From: Leguminivora glycinivorella
Lineage: Eukaryota; Arthropoda; Insecta; Lepidoptera; Tortricidae
Direction of reading: 5' to 3'
DNA: 64,000 nucleotides
Assembly: GCF_023078275.1 (NCBI RefSeq)
Contig: NC_062981.1
Location: 22,126,846-22,190,845, forward strand
A program made the position numbers and the translations under genes. Under the pieces are notes generated by a model, which did not search any database, had not been told where the DNA came from, and was given only the letters and a program-made list of their open reading frames with translations. This document shows, piece by piece, positions 44,171-55,059 of this stretch; within the stretch, counting starts at the first letter, position 1, and every line of letters begins with the position of its first letter.

Positions 44171-44639
44171 CTCATTATCATTCATTTATTCATCAGTACA
44201 TTATTTCACATATTTCATTATTACACACAGATTTTATATACTGTGCATACAGGAACAAAAAAAAAACACGATTATTTGAATTCAGCCGCCCGTATCATTC
44301 GCGGGGACTGGAATCAGAAGTTACAGGATTAAAAAAAAAAAAAAAAAAGAGCATCAATGTTCCGGAGTGGGGGCTCGTGACGTCACTTCAACGCACTGTA
44401 CCGTCGTCATTTTTTGTTTAGGAGAAAAAAGGAAAAATACGTGTCTAAAATTCTTTGATATCTAACTGACGGACTAATTCGTTTTTAACACGCTTTTATT
44501 AGGTCGTCGTGTATGTAACTATGTATGTAATGGAATCTAAGGAAGCTAATTTAACCATCTTCCAGGAGTCGTAGCGTAATGAAAATTGGCAGCTATATGT
44601 AGTTCCGATGACAATACAATAATATGGTACTGTTGAGCT

Positions 44640-45390
44640 GATCTGATGATGGAGTCGGAAGATATGAACTGGAACTACATGATGGAACATCGTATCATAG
44701 CCGTTTTTGGGTTTCTTAGAAAAGTCTTGTAATGAACTTCGACTACAATTAGGTTTCAAGGTCTGATGATGAAGCCGAAAGATATGAACTGGAACTACAT
44801 GATGGAACATCGTATCATAGCTATTTTTGGGTTTCTTAGAAAAGTCTTGTAATGAACTTTGACTACGATTAGGTTTCAAGGTCTGATGATGGAGCCAGAA
44901 GATATGAACTGGAACTACATGATGGAACATCGTATCAAAGCTGTTTTTGGGCTTCTTAGGAAAGTCTTGTAATGAACTTTGACTACAATTAGGTTTCAAG
45001 GTCTGATGATGGAGCCGGAAGATATGAGCTGGAACTACATGATGGAACATTGTATCATAGCTGTTTTTGGGCTTCTTAGAAAAGTCTTGTAACGAACTTT
45101 GACTACGATTAGGTTTCAAGGTCTGATGATGGAGCCGGAAGATATGAACTGGAACTACATGATGGAACATCGTATCATAGCTGTTTTTGGGCTTCTTAGA
45201 AAACTCTTGTAATGAACTTTGACTACGATTAGGTTTCAAGGTCTGATGATTGGGCCGGAAGATATGAACTGGAACTACATGATGGAACATCGTATCATAG
45301 CTGTTTTTGGGCTTCTTAGAAAAGTCTTGTAATGAACTATAACTACGATTAGGTTTCAAGGCCTGATGATGGTGCCGGAAGATAAGAACA
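44640..45390. repeat. 120-bp satellite, second array (about 6 units)
   Basis: Exactly 120 bases per unit: GTCTGATGATGGAGCCGGAA, GATATGAACTGGAACTACAT, GATGGAACATCGTATCATAG, CTGTTTTTGGGCTTCTTAGA, AAAGTCTTGTAATGAACTTT, GACTACGATTAGGTTTCAAG. A degenerate first unit sits at about 44560-44640. A minus-strand open frame (44499-45494) spans the array because 120 is divisible by three; it is repeat translation, not a gene. In reverse complement it resembles the 13-kb satellite. Confidence 0.92.
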
Positions 45391-48300
45391 GAAAAAAGGG
45401 GGGGGGGCTCGAGGGGGAAGCATGAAAGAAAGATCAACGTAGTATTTAAAATAAGTTGGGTTAGCGTTTTCTTGTGACCTTTAAGAGCAAACAAAGGGGG
45501 CTCGGGGGCGAAGCCCCCCGCATAAAAGAAAGATTAACGTAGTATTTAAAATAAGTTGGGTAAGCGTTTTCTTGTGACCTTTCAGAGCAAACAAAGGGGG
45601 GCTCGGGGGGCGAAGCCCCCCGCATAAAAGAAAGATCAACGTTGTATTTAAAATAAGTTGGGTTAAGGTTTTCTTGTGATCCTTAAGAGTAAAGAAAAGG
45701 GGGGCTCGGGGGGCGAAGCCCAGCGCATGAAAGAAAGATCAACGTAGTATTTAAAATAAGTTGGGTTAGCGTTTTCTTGTGACCTGTCAGAGCAAACAAA
45801 GGGGGGCTCAGGGGGCGAAGCCCCCCGCATAAAAAAAGATCAACGTTGTATTTAAAATAAGTTGGGTTAAGGTTTTCTTGTGATCCTTAAGAGTAAAGAA
45901 AAGGGGGGCTCGGGGGGCGAAGCCCCCGCATGAAAGAAAGATCTACGTAGTATTTAGAATAAGTTGGGTTAGCGTTTTCTTGTGACCTTTAAGAGCAAAC
46001 AAAGGGGGCTCGGGGGCGAAGCCCCCCGCATGAAAGAAAGATCAACGTAGTATTTAAGATAAGTTGGGTTAGCGTTTTCTTGTGACCTTTAAGAGCAAAC
46101 AAAAGGGGGGGCTCGGGGGGCGAAGCCCCCCGCATAAAAGAAAGATAAACGTTGTATTTAAAATAAGTTGTGTTAGGGTTTTCTTATTACCCTTAAGAGT
46201 AACGAAAAGGGGGGCTTGGGGGGCGAAGCCCCCCGCATAAAAGAAAGATTAACGTAGTATTTAAAATAAGTTGGGTTAGCGTTTTCTTGTGACCTTTAAG
46301 AGCAAACAAAGGTTTTCTTGTGATCCTTAAGAGTAAAGAAAAGGAGGCTCGGGGGGCGAAGCCCCCCGCATGAAAGAAAGATCAACGTAGTATTTAAAAT
46401 AAGTTGGGTTAGCGGTTTCTTGTGACCTGTCAGAGCAAACAAAGGGGGGCTCGGGGGGCGAAGCCCCCCGCATAAAAGAAAGATCAACGTTGTATTTAAA
46501 ATAAGTTGGGTTAAGGTTTTCTTGTGATCCTTAAGAGTAAAGAAAAGGGGGGCTCGGGGGCGAAGCCCCCGCATGAAAGAAAGATCTACGTAGTATTTAG
46601 AATAAGTTGGGTTAGCGTTTTCTTGTGACCTTTAGGAGCAAAGAAAGGGGGCTCGGGGGCGAAGCCCCCGCATGAAAAAGAAAGATCAATGTAGTATTTA
46701 AGATAAGTTGGGTTAGCCTTTTCTTGTGACCTTTAAGAGCAAACAAAGGGGGGGCTCGGGGGGCGAAGCCCCCGCATAAAAGAAAGATAAACGTTGTATT
46801 TAAAATAAGTTGGGTTAGGGTTTTCTTGTTACCCTTAAGAGTAACGAAAAGGGGGCTTGGGGGCGAAGCCCCCGCATAAAAGAAAGATTAACGTAGTATT
46901 TAAAATAAGTTGGGTTAGCGTTTTCTTGTGACCTTTAAGAGCAAACAAAGGGGGCTCGGGGGCGAAGCCCCCCGCATAAAAGAAAGATCAACGTTGTATT
47001 TAAAATAAGTTGGGTTAGCGTTTTCTTGTGACCTTTAATAGCAAACAAAGGGGGGCTCGGGGGGCGAAGCCCCCCGCATAAAAGTAAGATAAACGTTGTA
47101 TTTAAAATAAGTTGGGTTAAGGTTTTCTTGTGATCCTTAAGAGTAAAGAAAAGGGGCTCGGGGGCGAAGCCCCCGCATGAAAGAAAGATCTACGTAGTAT
47201 TTAGAATAAGTTGGGTTAGCGTTTTCTTGTGACCTTTAGGAGCAAAGAAAGGGGGGCTCGGGGGGCGAAGCCCCCCGCATGAAAGAAAGATCAATGTAGT
47301 ATTTAAGATAAGTTGGGTTAGCCTTTTCTTGTGACCTTTAAGAGCAAACAAAGGGGGGCTCGGGGGGCGAAGCCCCCCGCATAAAAGAAAGATAAACGTT
47401 GTATTTAAAATAAGTTGGGTTAGGGTTTTCTTGTTACCCTTAAGAGTAACGAAAAGGGGGCGTGGGGGCGAAGCCCCCGCATAAAAGAAAGATTAACGTA
47501 GTATTTAAAATAAGTTGGGTTAGCGTTTTCTTGTGACCTTTAAGAGCAAACAAAGGGGGGCTCGGGGGGCGAAGCCCCCCGCATAAAAGAAAGATCAACG
47601 TTGTATTTAAAATAAGTTGGGTTAGCGTTTTCTTGTGACCTTTAATAGCAAACAAAGGGGGGCTCGGGGGGCGAAGCCCCCGCATAAAAGTAAGATAAAC
47701 GTTGTATTTAAAATAAGTTGGGTTAGCGTTTTCTTGTAACCTTTAAGAGCAAACAAAGGGGGCTCGGGGGCGGAGCCCCCGCATGAAGGAAAGATCAACG
47801 TAGTATTTAAAATAAGTTGGGTTAGCGTTTTCTTGTGACCTTTAAGAGCAAACAAAGGGGGCTCGGGGGCGAAGCCCCCGCATGAAAGAAAGATCAACGT
47901 AGTATTTAAAATAAGTTGGGTTAAGGTTTTCTTGTGATCCTTAAGAGTAAAGAAAAGGGGGGCTCGGGGGGCGAAGCCCCCCGCATGAAAGAAAGATCTA
48001 CGTAGTATTTAGAATAAGTTGGGTTAGCGTTTTCTTGTGACCTTTAAGAGCAAACAAAGGGGGGCTCGGGGGGCGAAGCCCCCCGCATGAAAGAAAGATC
48101 AACGTAGTATTTAAGATAAGTTGGGTTAGCGTTTTCTTGTGACCTTTAAGAGCAAACAAAGGGGGGCTCGGGGGGCGAAGCCCCCGCATAAAAGAAAGAT
48201 AAACGTTGTATTTAAAATAAGTTGGGTTAGGGTTTTCTTGTTACCCTTAAGAGTAACGAAAAGGGGGGCTCGAGGGGCGAAGCCCCCCGCATATAAGAAA

Positions 48301-48783
48301 GATTAACGTTGTATTTAAAATAAGTTAGGTTAAGGTTTTCTTGTGATCCTTAAGAGTAAAGAAAAGGGGGCTCGGGGGGCGAAGCCCCCCGCATGAAAGA
48401 AAGATCAACGTAGTATTTAGAATAAGTTTGGTTAGCATTTTCTTGTGACCTTTAAGAGCAAACAAAGGGGGGCTCGGGGGGCGAAGCCCCCCGCATAAAA
48501 GAAAGATCAACGTTGTATTTGAAATAAGTTGGTTTAGGGTTTTCTTGTGACCCTTAAGAGTAACGAAAAGGGGGGCTCGGGGGGCGAAGCCCCCGCATAA
48601 AAGAAAGATTAACGTAGTATTTAAAATAAGTTGGGTTAGCGTTTTCTTGTGACCTTTAAGAGCAAACAAAGGGGGGCTCGGGGGGCGAAGCCCCCCGCAT
48701 AAAAGAAAGATTAACGTTGTATTTAAAATAAGTTGGGTAATGGTTTTCCTGTGACCCTTAAGAGCAAATAAAGGGGGGCTCGG
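45391..48783. repeat. ~105-bp satellite with GC hairpin, about 32 units, higher-order structure
   Basis: Each unit reads about GGGGGGCTCGGGGGGCGAAG, CCCCCCGCATAAAAGAAAGA, TCAACGTTGTATTTAAAATA, AGTTGGGTTA, then one of three variant tails: AGCGTTTTCTTGTGACC..GAGCAAAC; AAGGTTTTCTTGTGATCC..GAGTAAAG; or AGGGTTTTCTTGTTACCC..GAGTAACG. GGGGGGCGAAGCCCCCC folds into a 7-bp stem with a GAA loop. Variant order repeats, giving a ~605-bp higher-order period (see findings). Open frames on the minus strand are artefacts. The array joins the 120-bp satellite directly. Confidence 0.92.
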
Positions 48784-49133
48784 CAAAAAAGAAATACTTA
48801 AATTTTGTTTGAATTAGTTGAAATGTGACAATATTTTCTAATCGAGTCAAACAAAATCCCACTAGCTGAGAGCTTCAAAACAATGTATGGCGAAAGTATG
48901 TCTCTCTAATGTCTTCAAAAAGTCCGCGATGGCACATGTCTATATTGTCTATCTTTTACGGATAACTTACTAGGTATAAACATTTTTATGATAATACCGT
49001 AATAAGAAGGTAGCCGCTAGTTATTATTAAGTAGCAATTAGCAATAAGTACACGTTAAGCCACAAATGGCATGTAAAATCCGCCTACTTGAAATAAATTT
49101 ATGTATAAATGTTAAAAGTATTTCATTATTAAT
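48784..49133. other. Non-coding, nothing recognised
   Basis: AT-rich single-copy-looking sequence between the satellite and the inverted repeat. Confidence 0.4.
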
Positions 49134-49917
49134 GACTAAAAAGTATAAAATAAATTAATAGTTTAAAAAACACTATAAAACACGCTTTTATAAATGCACG
49201 TAAAAACCAAAAATAAATTATGGATCGTTCAAGTTGTCTCTATTTGTGAGCTGAAGTTTAAAAACTATGTGCTTTTAATTATAATATTTGATTGTAAAAG
49301 CGTGGGGCGCTGGAACAGGAAAGACTTTGTTGTAAACAAATATACTAATCCGAACTTCCTGGCGAATGAAGTTGCATAAGAACATAACGTTTACATATGC
49401 CGCCTAAGGGTTACCAAAGAGAACCAAAGATATCTCGTCCACGAACAAGAACTCTGCATCCTGTCACTGTAGACACTTTCCCCTTTTGTACTTTGATTAC
49501 CGGAAAAAAGCGGCGTTGTAAGTGTCGGTGACTGTCGACTCTCCTCGCTACTAGCGCATATTTTGTCTGAGTTCGACAAACTGGTACCTACTTTGAACAC
49601 TGACTTTTAATTGATTTGACTGTTTAATGTAGAACCTACTAGTCATGCTGCAACTCCAGTTAGCGCGTCAATCTGTGTAACCTCTTTCCCGTAACATAGC
49701 ATAATTTGATTTAGCAGCAAGTTATACAAAAAGTCTTTCCTGTTCCAGCGCCCCACGCTTTTACAATCAAATATTATAATTAAAAGCACATAGTTTTTAA
49801 ACTTCAGCTCACAAATAGAGACAACTTGAACGATCCATAATTTATTTTTGGTTTTTACGTGCATTTATAAAAGCGTGTTTTATAGTGTTTTTTAAACTAT
49901 TAATTTATTTTTAGTCG
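49134..49917. mobile_element. Long inverted repeat, ~180-bp arms identical by eye
   Basis: 49149-49328 is the exact reverse complement, as far as I can read, of the segment ending near 49909. The spacer is about 400 bases. The same 45 codons (starting MHVKTKNKLWIV) are open in both arms because the arms are copies, so these are not two genes. The spacer has no recognised coding region. This is a foldback transposon or a recent inverted duplication. Confidence 0.85.
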
Positions 49918-49924
49918 TCTCGCC

Positions 49925-50052
49925 AAAAAAAAACACCCATTTTTATGTTGGCGGGACTGTCACTGTCAATGCAATATTTTCAAAAAACACCCATCTTTCT
50001 GCTGGCGGGAGTGTCATTGTCTGGCTGGGCATTGTCTATGCAATATTTTCAA
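49925..50052. repeat. Short imperfect tandem duplication
   Basis: ACACCCATTTTTATGTTGGC..ATGCAATATTTTCA is repeated as ACACCCATCTTTCTGCTGGC..ATGCAATATTTTCA. The second copy has a small extra TCTGGCTGGGCAT insertion. Confidence 0.65.
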
Positions 50053-51088
50053 GGTTATCATTTATCAACGTTGCCTCACATTGTCATCACAAATGCACTG
50101 CACAAATAAGGAAACTCTGTTTTGTGAATGGGGAAGGCTTTCATTACATTTGATATCAAGATACAAATACCTATTTCTAGTATAATCTTAATCTCAAGTA
50201 GTTACAAGACAGAATGTTATTTTTATCTTCTCGCAAAACAACGATAGTTATCGCGAATTATAACGATATAAATGATAGTAAAATCTTGTTTGTCTTCTAG
50301 CGACTTATGATAAAAAGGGGCGAAGCAAGGTTATCAAATAATGACCAAGTCATGTCAGCCAAAATCCCTCATATAATTATTATTCTATAGATTAGAGCAC
50401 ATGTGTTTAAATTTAAACTTTCTATACACAAATCACTTGTCTATTTACATGCTAAACGAGCGTACAGTCTGGTAATAACCTAACCACAATTCAAAATTTT
50501 AATTTTTTGCCAAGCTGTGAATTTACATATTTGCCAAATTGATTAAACCCCCCTTTAGCTTATGAATCGTATGATACCTATACATATCTCTACTAGTATG
50601 TTTTCTATTTTCCATTTTTATTATTGAATCACCGCCCGACGTTGCTGTCGGGAGAAAATTCAATTTCCTGTCCAAGCGCAAAACTCTGAACACCCATCAC
50701 TGTATATTACCTATGCCTTTAGGACATCAAGACTTTATTTACCACCCTAGTAGGACAGAGGGCGGACATTAATTTGACATGTTTTACTTTTAGCTATGTA
50801 TATTTTTTCTAAGTACTTACTTAACCTAGAGAAATATCCAAACGTTGCAAATAAGCACGGAAAGAAATGGCTAATAAAACTATTTTTTTTTTAATACCGG
50901 TACCACGACGATCGCAAACTCTCCTCCGAGAAGTAAGTAGTTCATAACTGGTGACCGAAGTGCTGGCGACTTCCTCGCACAACGTATCAGTATTGCGATA
51001 CAGCGAGGAAATGTCGCCAGTATCCTTGGTACAATTTTAGACATTAGTCGTTCATTATGTGCCTATGTTGAAATTTCAAAGGGCCACT
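50053..51088. other. Non-coding, nothing firm
   Basis: Mixed AT-rich DNA. An inverted pair around GCTGGCGACTTCCTCGC and GCGAGGAAATGTCGCCAG at 50964-51021 forms a hairpin of about 17 bp per arm. No gene recognised. Confidence 0.4.
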
Positions 51089-51220
51089 GAAAAACGTCGT
51101 TCGACACACGTGCGAAGAGGAAATTCGTAACTCGTGTCAATTAAAAACACTCTCTTCAGTCTTGTATAATATGTCGCCACTCGTTCCGAACTTCTTCCCT
51201 TCCGCACTTGTATCATACAT
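51089..51220. mobile_element. Short TIR MITE (TACGATACANGYGCG family), copy 2, degenerate
   Basis: ACACACGTGCGAAGAGGAAA, TTCGTAACTCGTGTC and the partner GAACTTCTTCCCTTCCGCAC then TTGTATCAT align with 24009-24145. The left end has diverged. Confidence 0.6.
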
Positions 51221-52795
51221 CATTGATATATTACGTAGAGTGTTTCCCTTGTTTACTACCCATCACCGAATTTGACTTAATAAAGTTGCTATTACACGAC
51301 CTCCGAACATATTCATTTCCATCCCCTCCTAATCAATTCATGCCTACACTCCGTAAAATTCTGAACACACATCATGCCAACAATATATCATCCGCAAACA
51401 TACTTAGCGAGCTCCACTTAGCTACAGTACAAAAATATCTATTACGTAACCCCTCCCACACCCCCTACACACCCCACAGACTCTCCTAGAGGGCAGACGC
51501 CACCCTCCAAGGTCAGACTTCAGACAGACACATCTGCCTTACAAGTATAAACCATAGACAAACCGCGTAGAGTTTAACTTCGCTCGAACCCAGTTAGGTC
51601 TTATTATGTTGGTATAAGACTGAAATTCCTTTGTTTACGTAGCCTGTTGAGCAATCAATGAATGTTGTGTTACTCGTAGTGTTTATGTAGTAAATAGGCG
51701 GGGTATAAAAGTCCGTCCGGACGGGGTGATCAAATTGACCAATTCGATTAGAAATGAAATTTGGCGTTCTCATCTACTCTAAGTGTCCGCGCGTACAAAA
51801 TTTAATCACGAATATGATGACATTCACCAATGCTATTAGCCCCAAACGCGCATACTAGGGTCGAAAATGTAATCAGATTGTTCCAATTTGCCCATCTGGA
51901 CTGGCCTTTAGACTTCAATCTATCACTCTGTTATAAATATTGATGCCGGTGATTCCACTCCCCTAGATGTAAATGAGACTTAATCCTACATAGTTATACA
52001 AAATGACTGGGGTACGGCGTTTCATTTTGCTCTGCCGATTGCAGTGCAGCGTCACAGTAAAAATGTTAAAAATGGGCAGTTTTACCATTACAGTCATTTT
52101 AGTAGTAGTCAAGATTGAAATTGACATACTAAGAAAAATATTCATGCAGTAGATAAAAAATATCTGCGTTAAAAAGAAAGCAACGCAAAAATCTACATCA
52201 AAGAATCTCACACAGACAATTATTACAACTTTTAAGAACGAAACACAAAAGAGCAAAGGGAATCCATACAGCCAAGTTTTCTTTTACGCCCCTAAATTAT
52301 TCTCTGAGGAGAGGAGGTTGATTAGGCTGGTATCACAGTTTTTAGTCTGTGGAATTTTCAGTTACTCTCGAGATTAAGCAAACATCGCGCTGCCAACATA
52401 GCGGCTTAACATTTTGATTAAATTACTAAACCTGTTTTGGGGGGATAATGACGTGAATTTCTCATGAATTTTTAAAGGAGTTGCTGTAGTTTTGAACAAA
52501 ACATATTGTATATTTGTGTAGGGATGAATGAAAATTTTCTTTTTTAATTTAAAAGTGTTTGTAATAAAAAAAAATCATTCGTATTTGTACACGAGGGTTT
52601 AGGAGTTAGAAGGAGGTTAGGTATTATCACTCATGACTATTTTTTTAAATTATGTTTTCTACTTTTTGGAAATATCGATAGCTAAATTCCGACCATTATA
52701 ACTTTGCAAGGCGTTTAGAAATAGGTCAAATGTCTATAATAATATGAACTCTAAACTACACACACTGTCCCAAATAACCACAAAATAAAAATTTT
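51221..52795. other. Unassigned region with a TATA-like element
   Basis: A C-rich segment at 51290-51500 supports a 93-codon open frame (51208-51489) with no recognisable domain; I do not call it a gene. At 51704-51711 GGGGTATAAAAG is a good TATA box with GTCCGTCCGGAC after it, but no initiator or open frame was found downstream. The rest is AT-rich. Confidence 0.35.
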
Positions 52796-53009
52796 GAAAA
52801 AACCCCCGACCGCGACATAGTAAACCGATTTTCATGAAACATGGCTAGAAAGAACAGTCCCGACTAACTCAGCTTTCAGACAAAAAAACTAAATCTAAAT
52901 CGGTTCATCCGTTCGGGAGCTACGATGTCACAGACAGACACACCAAAAGACAGACAGACAAACACGACAAACTTATAACACCCCGTCGTTTTTGCGTCGG
53001 GGGTTAAAA
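52796..53009 (-). repeat. Interspersed repeat with AACCCCCGAC ends
   Basis: In minus orientation it begins AACCCCCGACGCAAAAACGA, contains GTCTGTCTGTCTT and GAACGGATGAACCGATTTAG, and ends CGCGGTCGGGGGTTTTTTC. The similar ends and internal body are a widespread lepidopteran repeat type; its class is uncertain. Confidence 0.6.
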
Positions 53010-53298
53010 AATAGTGGCATCCAATGGTGAAGTGTGTTTTGACAAAGTTCCTGATTAGTTCCAATAATTCTTGACATGATTGTTTGGATTCCGATGTCTG
53101 TTCTCAGAATCATGATCCGTGTAGGGCCGAGCCCTCATCAAGCCGCTGACAGATAGCCATAGCCATTAAAATACATTGTTGATCGCTTCCTAGAACACTA
53201 AGATGTGGTGGACATTGTTGTTCTCTTAAGAGAAAGAGGGATAAAACATGTGACTGCTACTCCAAATGTATTTAATAGTCTATATATTTTTGTCTAGC

Positions 53299-53631
53299 GA
53301 TTTGGAGCGATTATTTCCGAAAATATTAACAATATCAAAAAATGATTTACGTAAACCGTTATTCATTTTTAAAAACCTATCCATCAGTATATCACACGTT
53401 AGGGTTGAAATGAACAAAAACCACTCCCCACTTTACGTGTAGGGTGGGTACCCTAATAAAACATTTTTTCCACTTTTAATTTTACCAGTTTGTTGACGTA
53501 ATTGATATACATACATATTGGTACCAAATTTCAGCTTTCTAGTGCTAACGGTCACTGCATGAGATTATCCGCGGACGGACGGACGGACGGAAACTATAAG
53601 GGTTCCTAGTTGACTACGGAACCCTAAAAAT
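53299..53631 (-). repeat. Interspersed repeat, 'AGGGTTCCGTA' family, copy 3
   Basis: In minus orientation TTTTTAGGGTTCCGTAGTCA, GTCCGTCCGTCCGTCCGCGG, GAAATTTGGTACCAATATGT and GGGTACCCACCCTACACGT align closely with 12353-12700. It lacks the GGCCGGTTTTT end. Confidence 0.7.
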
Positions 53632-54124
53632 GAGGATTACGCAGATGTGTCTAGGTATATCAACGACGAAATATACCGGGACTGAAAATCTCATACAAAA
53701 AAGGTACACCTCTGAAATGGCCAACGATTCATGGATGATACTAGATGGCGCTGTTTCACAGCCTGGAAGTGGCAAAAATTATACATATTTACAGTGTCCA
53801 ATTGTCCATACCCGTATATTTTGTTTGTATGGAGTTGCGAAAGTTCACGATCTTAATATCTATAATTTTATTTTGAACTATAAACATATGTATTTATGAT
53901 ACACCAGCATTTATCGCCCATGTCAAAATAAAAAACTAGACAGCAAAAAAGCGGCCATCTTTTACCCTGGCGTCCGGGTTCAGAATTACACGTGCAAATA
54001 TTTTAATTCGCTCAAAAACAAAGTCTAATTATTATTCTCATTTAAGTTGCTATGATTTCATGTTTGTCGTTTTTTATAACATGACCATCTACCATGAGAT
54101 TTGACGTTTTAGTACTCGATAACG
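53632..54124. other. Non-coding, nothing recognised
   Basis: Includes a CTAGATGGCGCTG word near 53740, a probable MITE relic, and a short open frame without domain content. Confidence 0.35.
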
Positions 54125-54350
54125 AGGGCACGTGATTTTTCTTTATGCGATAGGAGGCAAACGAGCAGTCAGGCCGTCTGATGGTAAACCATTTACACCC
54201 GAAAGACCAGAAGTGTTGGAGGTGCGTTGCGGGCCTTTCAGATGGGTGTACGCTCTTTTCTTGAACGTCGTATCGGTCCGGAAATATCACAGACGACAAT
54301 TCATTCCACAGTTTAGTTGTGCGAGGCAGCAAGTTTCTGGAGAAACGCAT
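54125..54350 (-). pseudogene. LINE ORF2 C-terminal fragment
   Basis: The minus-strand frame reads FSRNLLPRTTKLWNELSSVI (then FPDRYDVQ), the conserved end of many lepidopteran Jockey/CR1-like ORF2 proteins (LPRT..LWNELP..VFP..Y). It is followed by the typical short tail before the 3' UTR (CGTTTGCCTCCTATCGCATA). It is truncated upstream at about 54350 and has a frameshift after the DRYD motif. Confidence 0.7.
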
Positions 54351-54490
54351 AGTTGAGGACTGCCAGCTATCTAAATAATGGAATTGGAGATGTAGCGTAT
54401 GTAACTTTTGGTTCTACTAACCGTTTGGTTGCGGTGATAACTTTCTCCATACAATTAATGTAATTTCTAAACCTTTACGTTACAGAGTAA

Positions 54491-54616
54491 GTGCGTTTTC
54501 AGATAATCCGATCCGATATCGGATGTCGGACCGATATCATATACATTACAGGCGCCATCTTGAATTTTTTCCATTGAAATTCTTCCGACATATCGGATCG
54601 GATAGTGTGAAAAGAC
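54491..54616. mobile_element. TIR MITE with ATCCGATCCGATAT core
   Basis: GTGCGTTTTCAGATAATCCG and, reversed, GTCTTTTCACACTATCCGAT are inverted ends. The inner ATCCGATATCGGATGTCGGA pairs with TCCGACATATCGGATCGGAT. About 126 bases. Confidence 0.75.
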
Positions 54617-54984
54617 TAACGTACTCTAAAATGTCAAAACTCTGGGTAGAAGCTCTTAACGATTGTTTTTCCGTCTTCATTTCTGAGAATATTATGCCTA
54701 TAATTGGCTATTCGTGGTTAACGGAGATGAAAACTTTCATGGCGGAAATAGCACAAATTATTTTAGCATTATTAAGGCAACCATTTTATATGAATATTTA
54801 TTATATTGAGTAGTATCCATTAGGTAAAGTATACAGGATATTGATTTTAGCCGGGCTAATTTGAACGGTGAAAAGACATTAAAATATATGTTAATTAAAA
54901 CTTTCGATATTGTGGTGAATATTATCATAATTATCAAATAACGTTGAATACTCTTAGTTCCATGAGAATATTGTATCTCCACAT

Positions 54985-55057
54985 ATCGATGGCGAAGTGC
55001 CATGAACTCCTAATTAAGTACGAAAACCTAAGTAGTTCATGGTACTTCACCGTCGAT
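54985..55057. repeat. Imperfect hairpin, ATCGATGGCGAAGTGCCATG
   Basis: ATCGATGGCGAAGTGCCATG then AACT pairs with AGTTCATGGTACTTCACCGT then CGAT across a ~25-base loop. Probably a degenerate MITE. Confidence 0.6.
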
Positions 55058-55059
55058 AA

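Larger units (their letters stand above)
38536..44347 (+). mobile_element. Full-length I-group-like LINE, 5.8 kb
   Basis: AGAGCATCAATGTT occurs at 38522-38535 and again at 44348-44361, a 14-bp target duplication. The element has a ~290-base leader, ORF1, ORF2 with endonuclease, reverse transcriptase and RNase H, a ~160-base 3' UTR and an 18-base A tail. The RNase H domain points to the I group (I, LOA or R1-like clades); finer placement needs a tree. Confidence 0.92.
38451..44477. mobile_element. TIR element (TTAGTCCGTCAGTTAGAT ends) split by a LINE
   Basis: The left arm starts TTAGTCCGTCAGTTAGAT and the right arm ends ATCTAACTGACGGACTAA. Inner arm words (ACACATATTTTTCGC and the complement of GGAAAAATACGTGT) also pair. 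Without the LINE it would be about 0.2 kb. Confidence 0.7.

Noticed and set aside
44499..45494. 331-codon open frame on the minus strand with 40-residue repeats
   Set aside because: The repeat unit is exactly 120 bp, so any frame free of stops in one unit stays open. There is no start context and no non-repeat domain.
45391..48783. CRISPR-like array
   Set aside because: Units are contiguous ~105-bp satellite monomers with no unique spacers, and the genome is eukaryotic.
46296..48786. Several minus-strand frames reading LRPPSPPLFALKGHKKTLTQ-type repeats
   Set aside because: These are translations of the 105-bp satellite (35 codons per unit), broken wherever unit length varies.
49194..49864. 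Identical 45-residue starts of two small frames in opposite orientation, suggesting twin genes
   Set aside because: They are the two arms of one inverted repeat. No conserved domain, and the frames diverge at the arm boundary.
51208..51489. 93-codon open frame as a gene
   Set aside because: No recognisable domain; it starts inside a MITE and owes its openness to a C-rich stretch.
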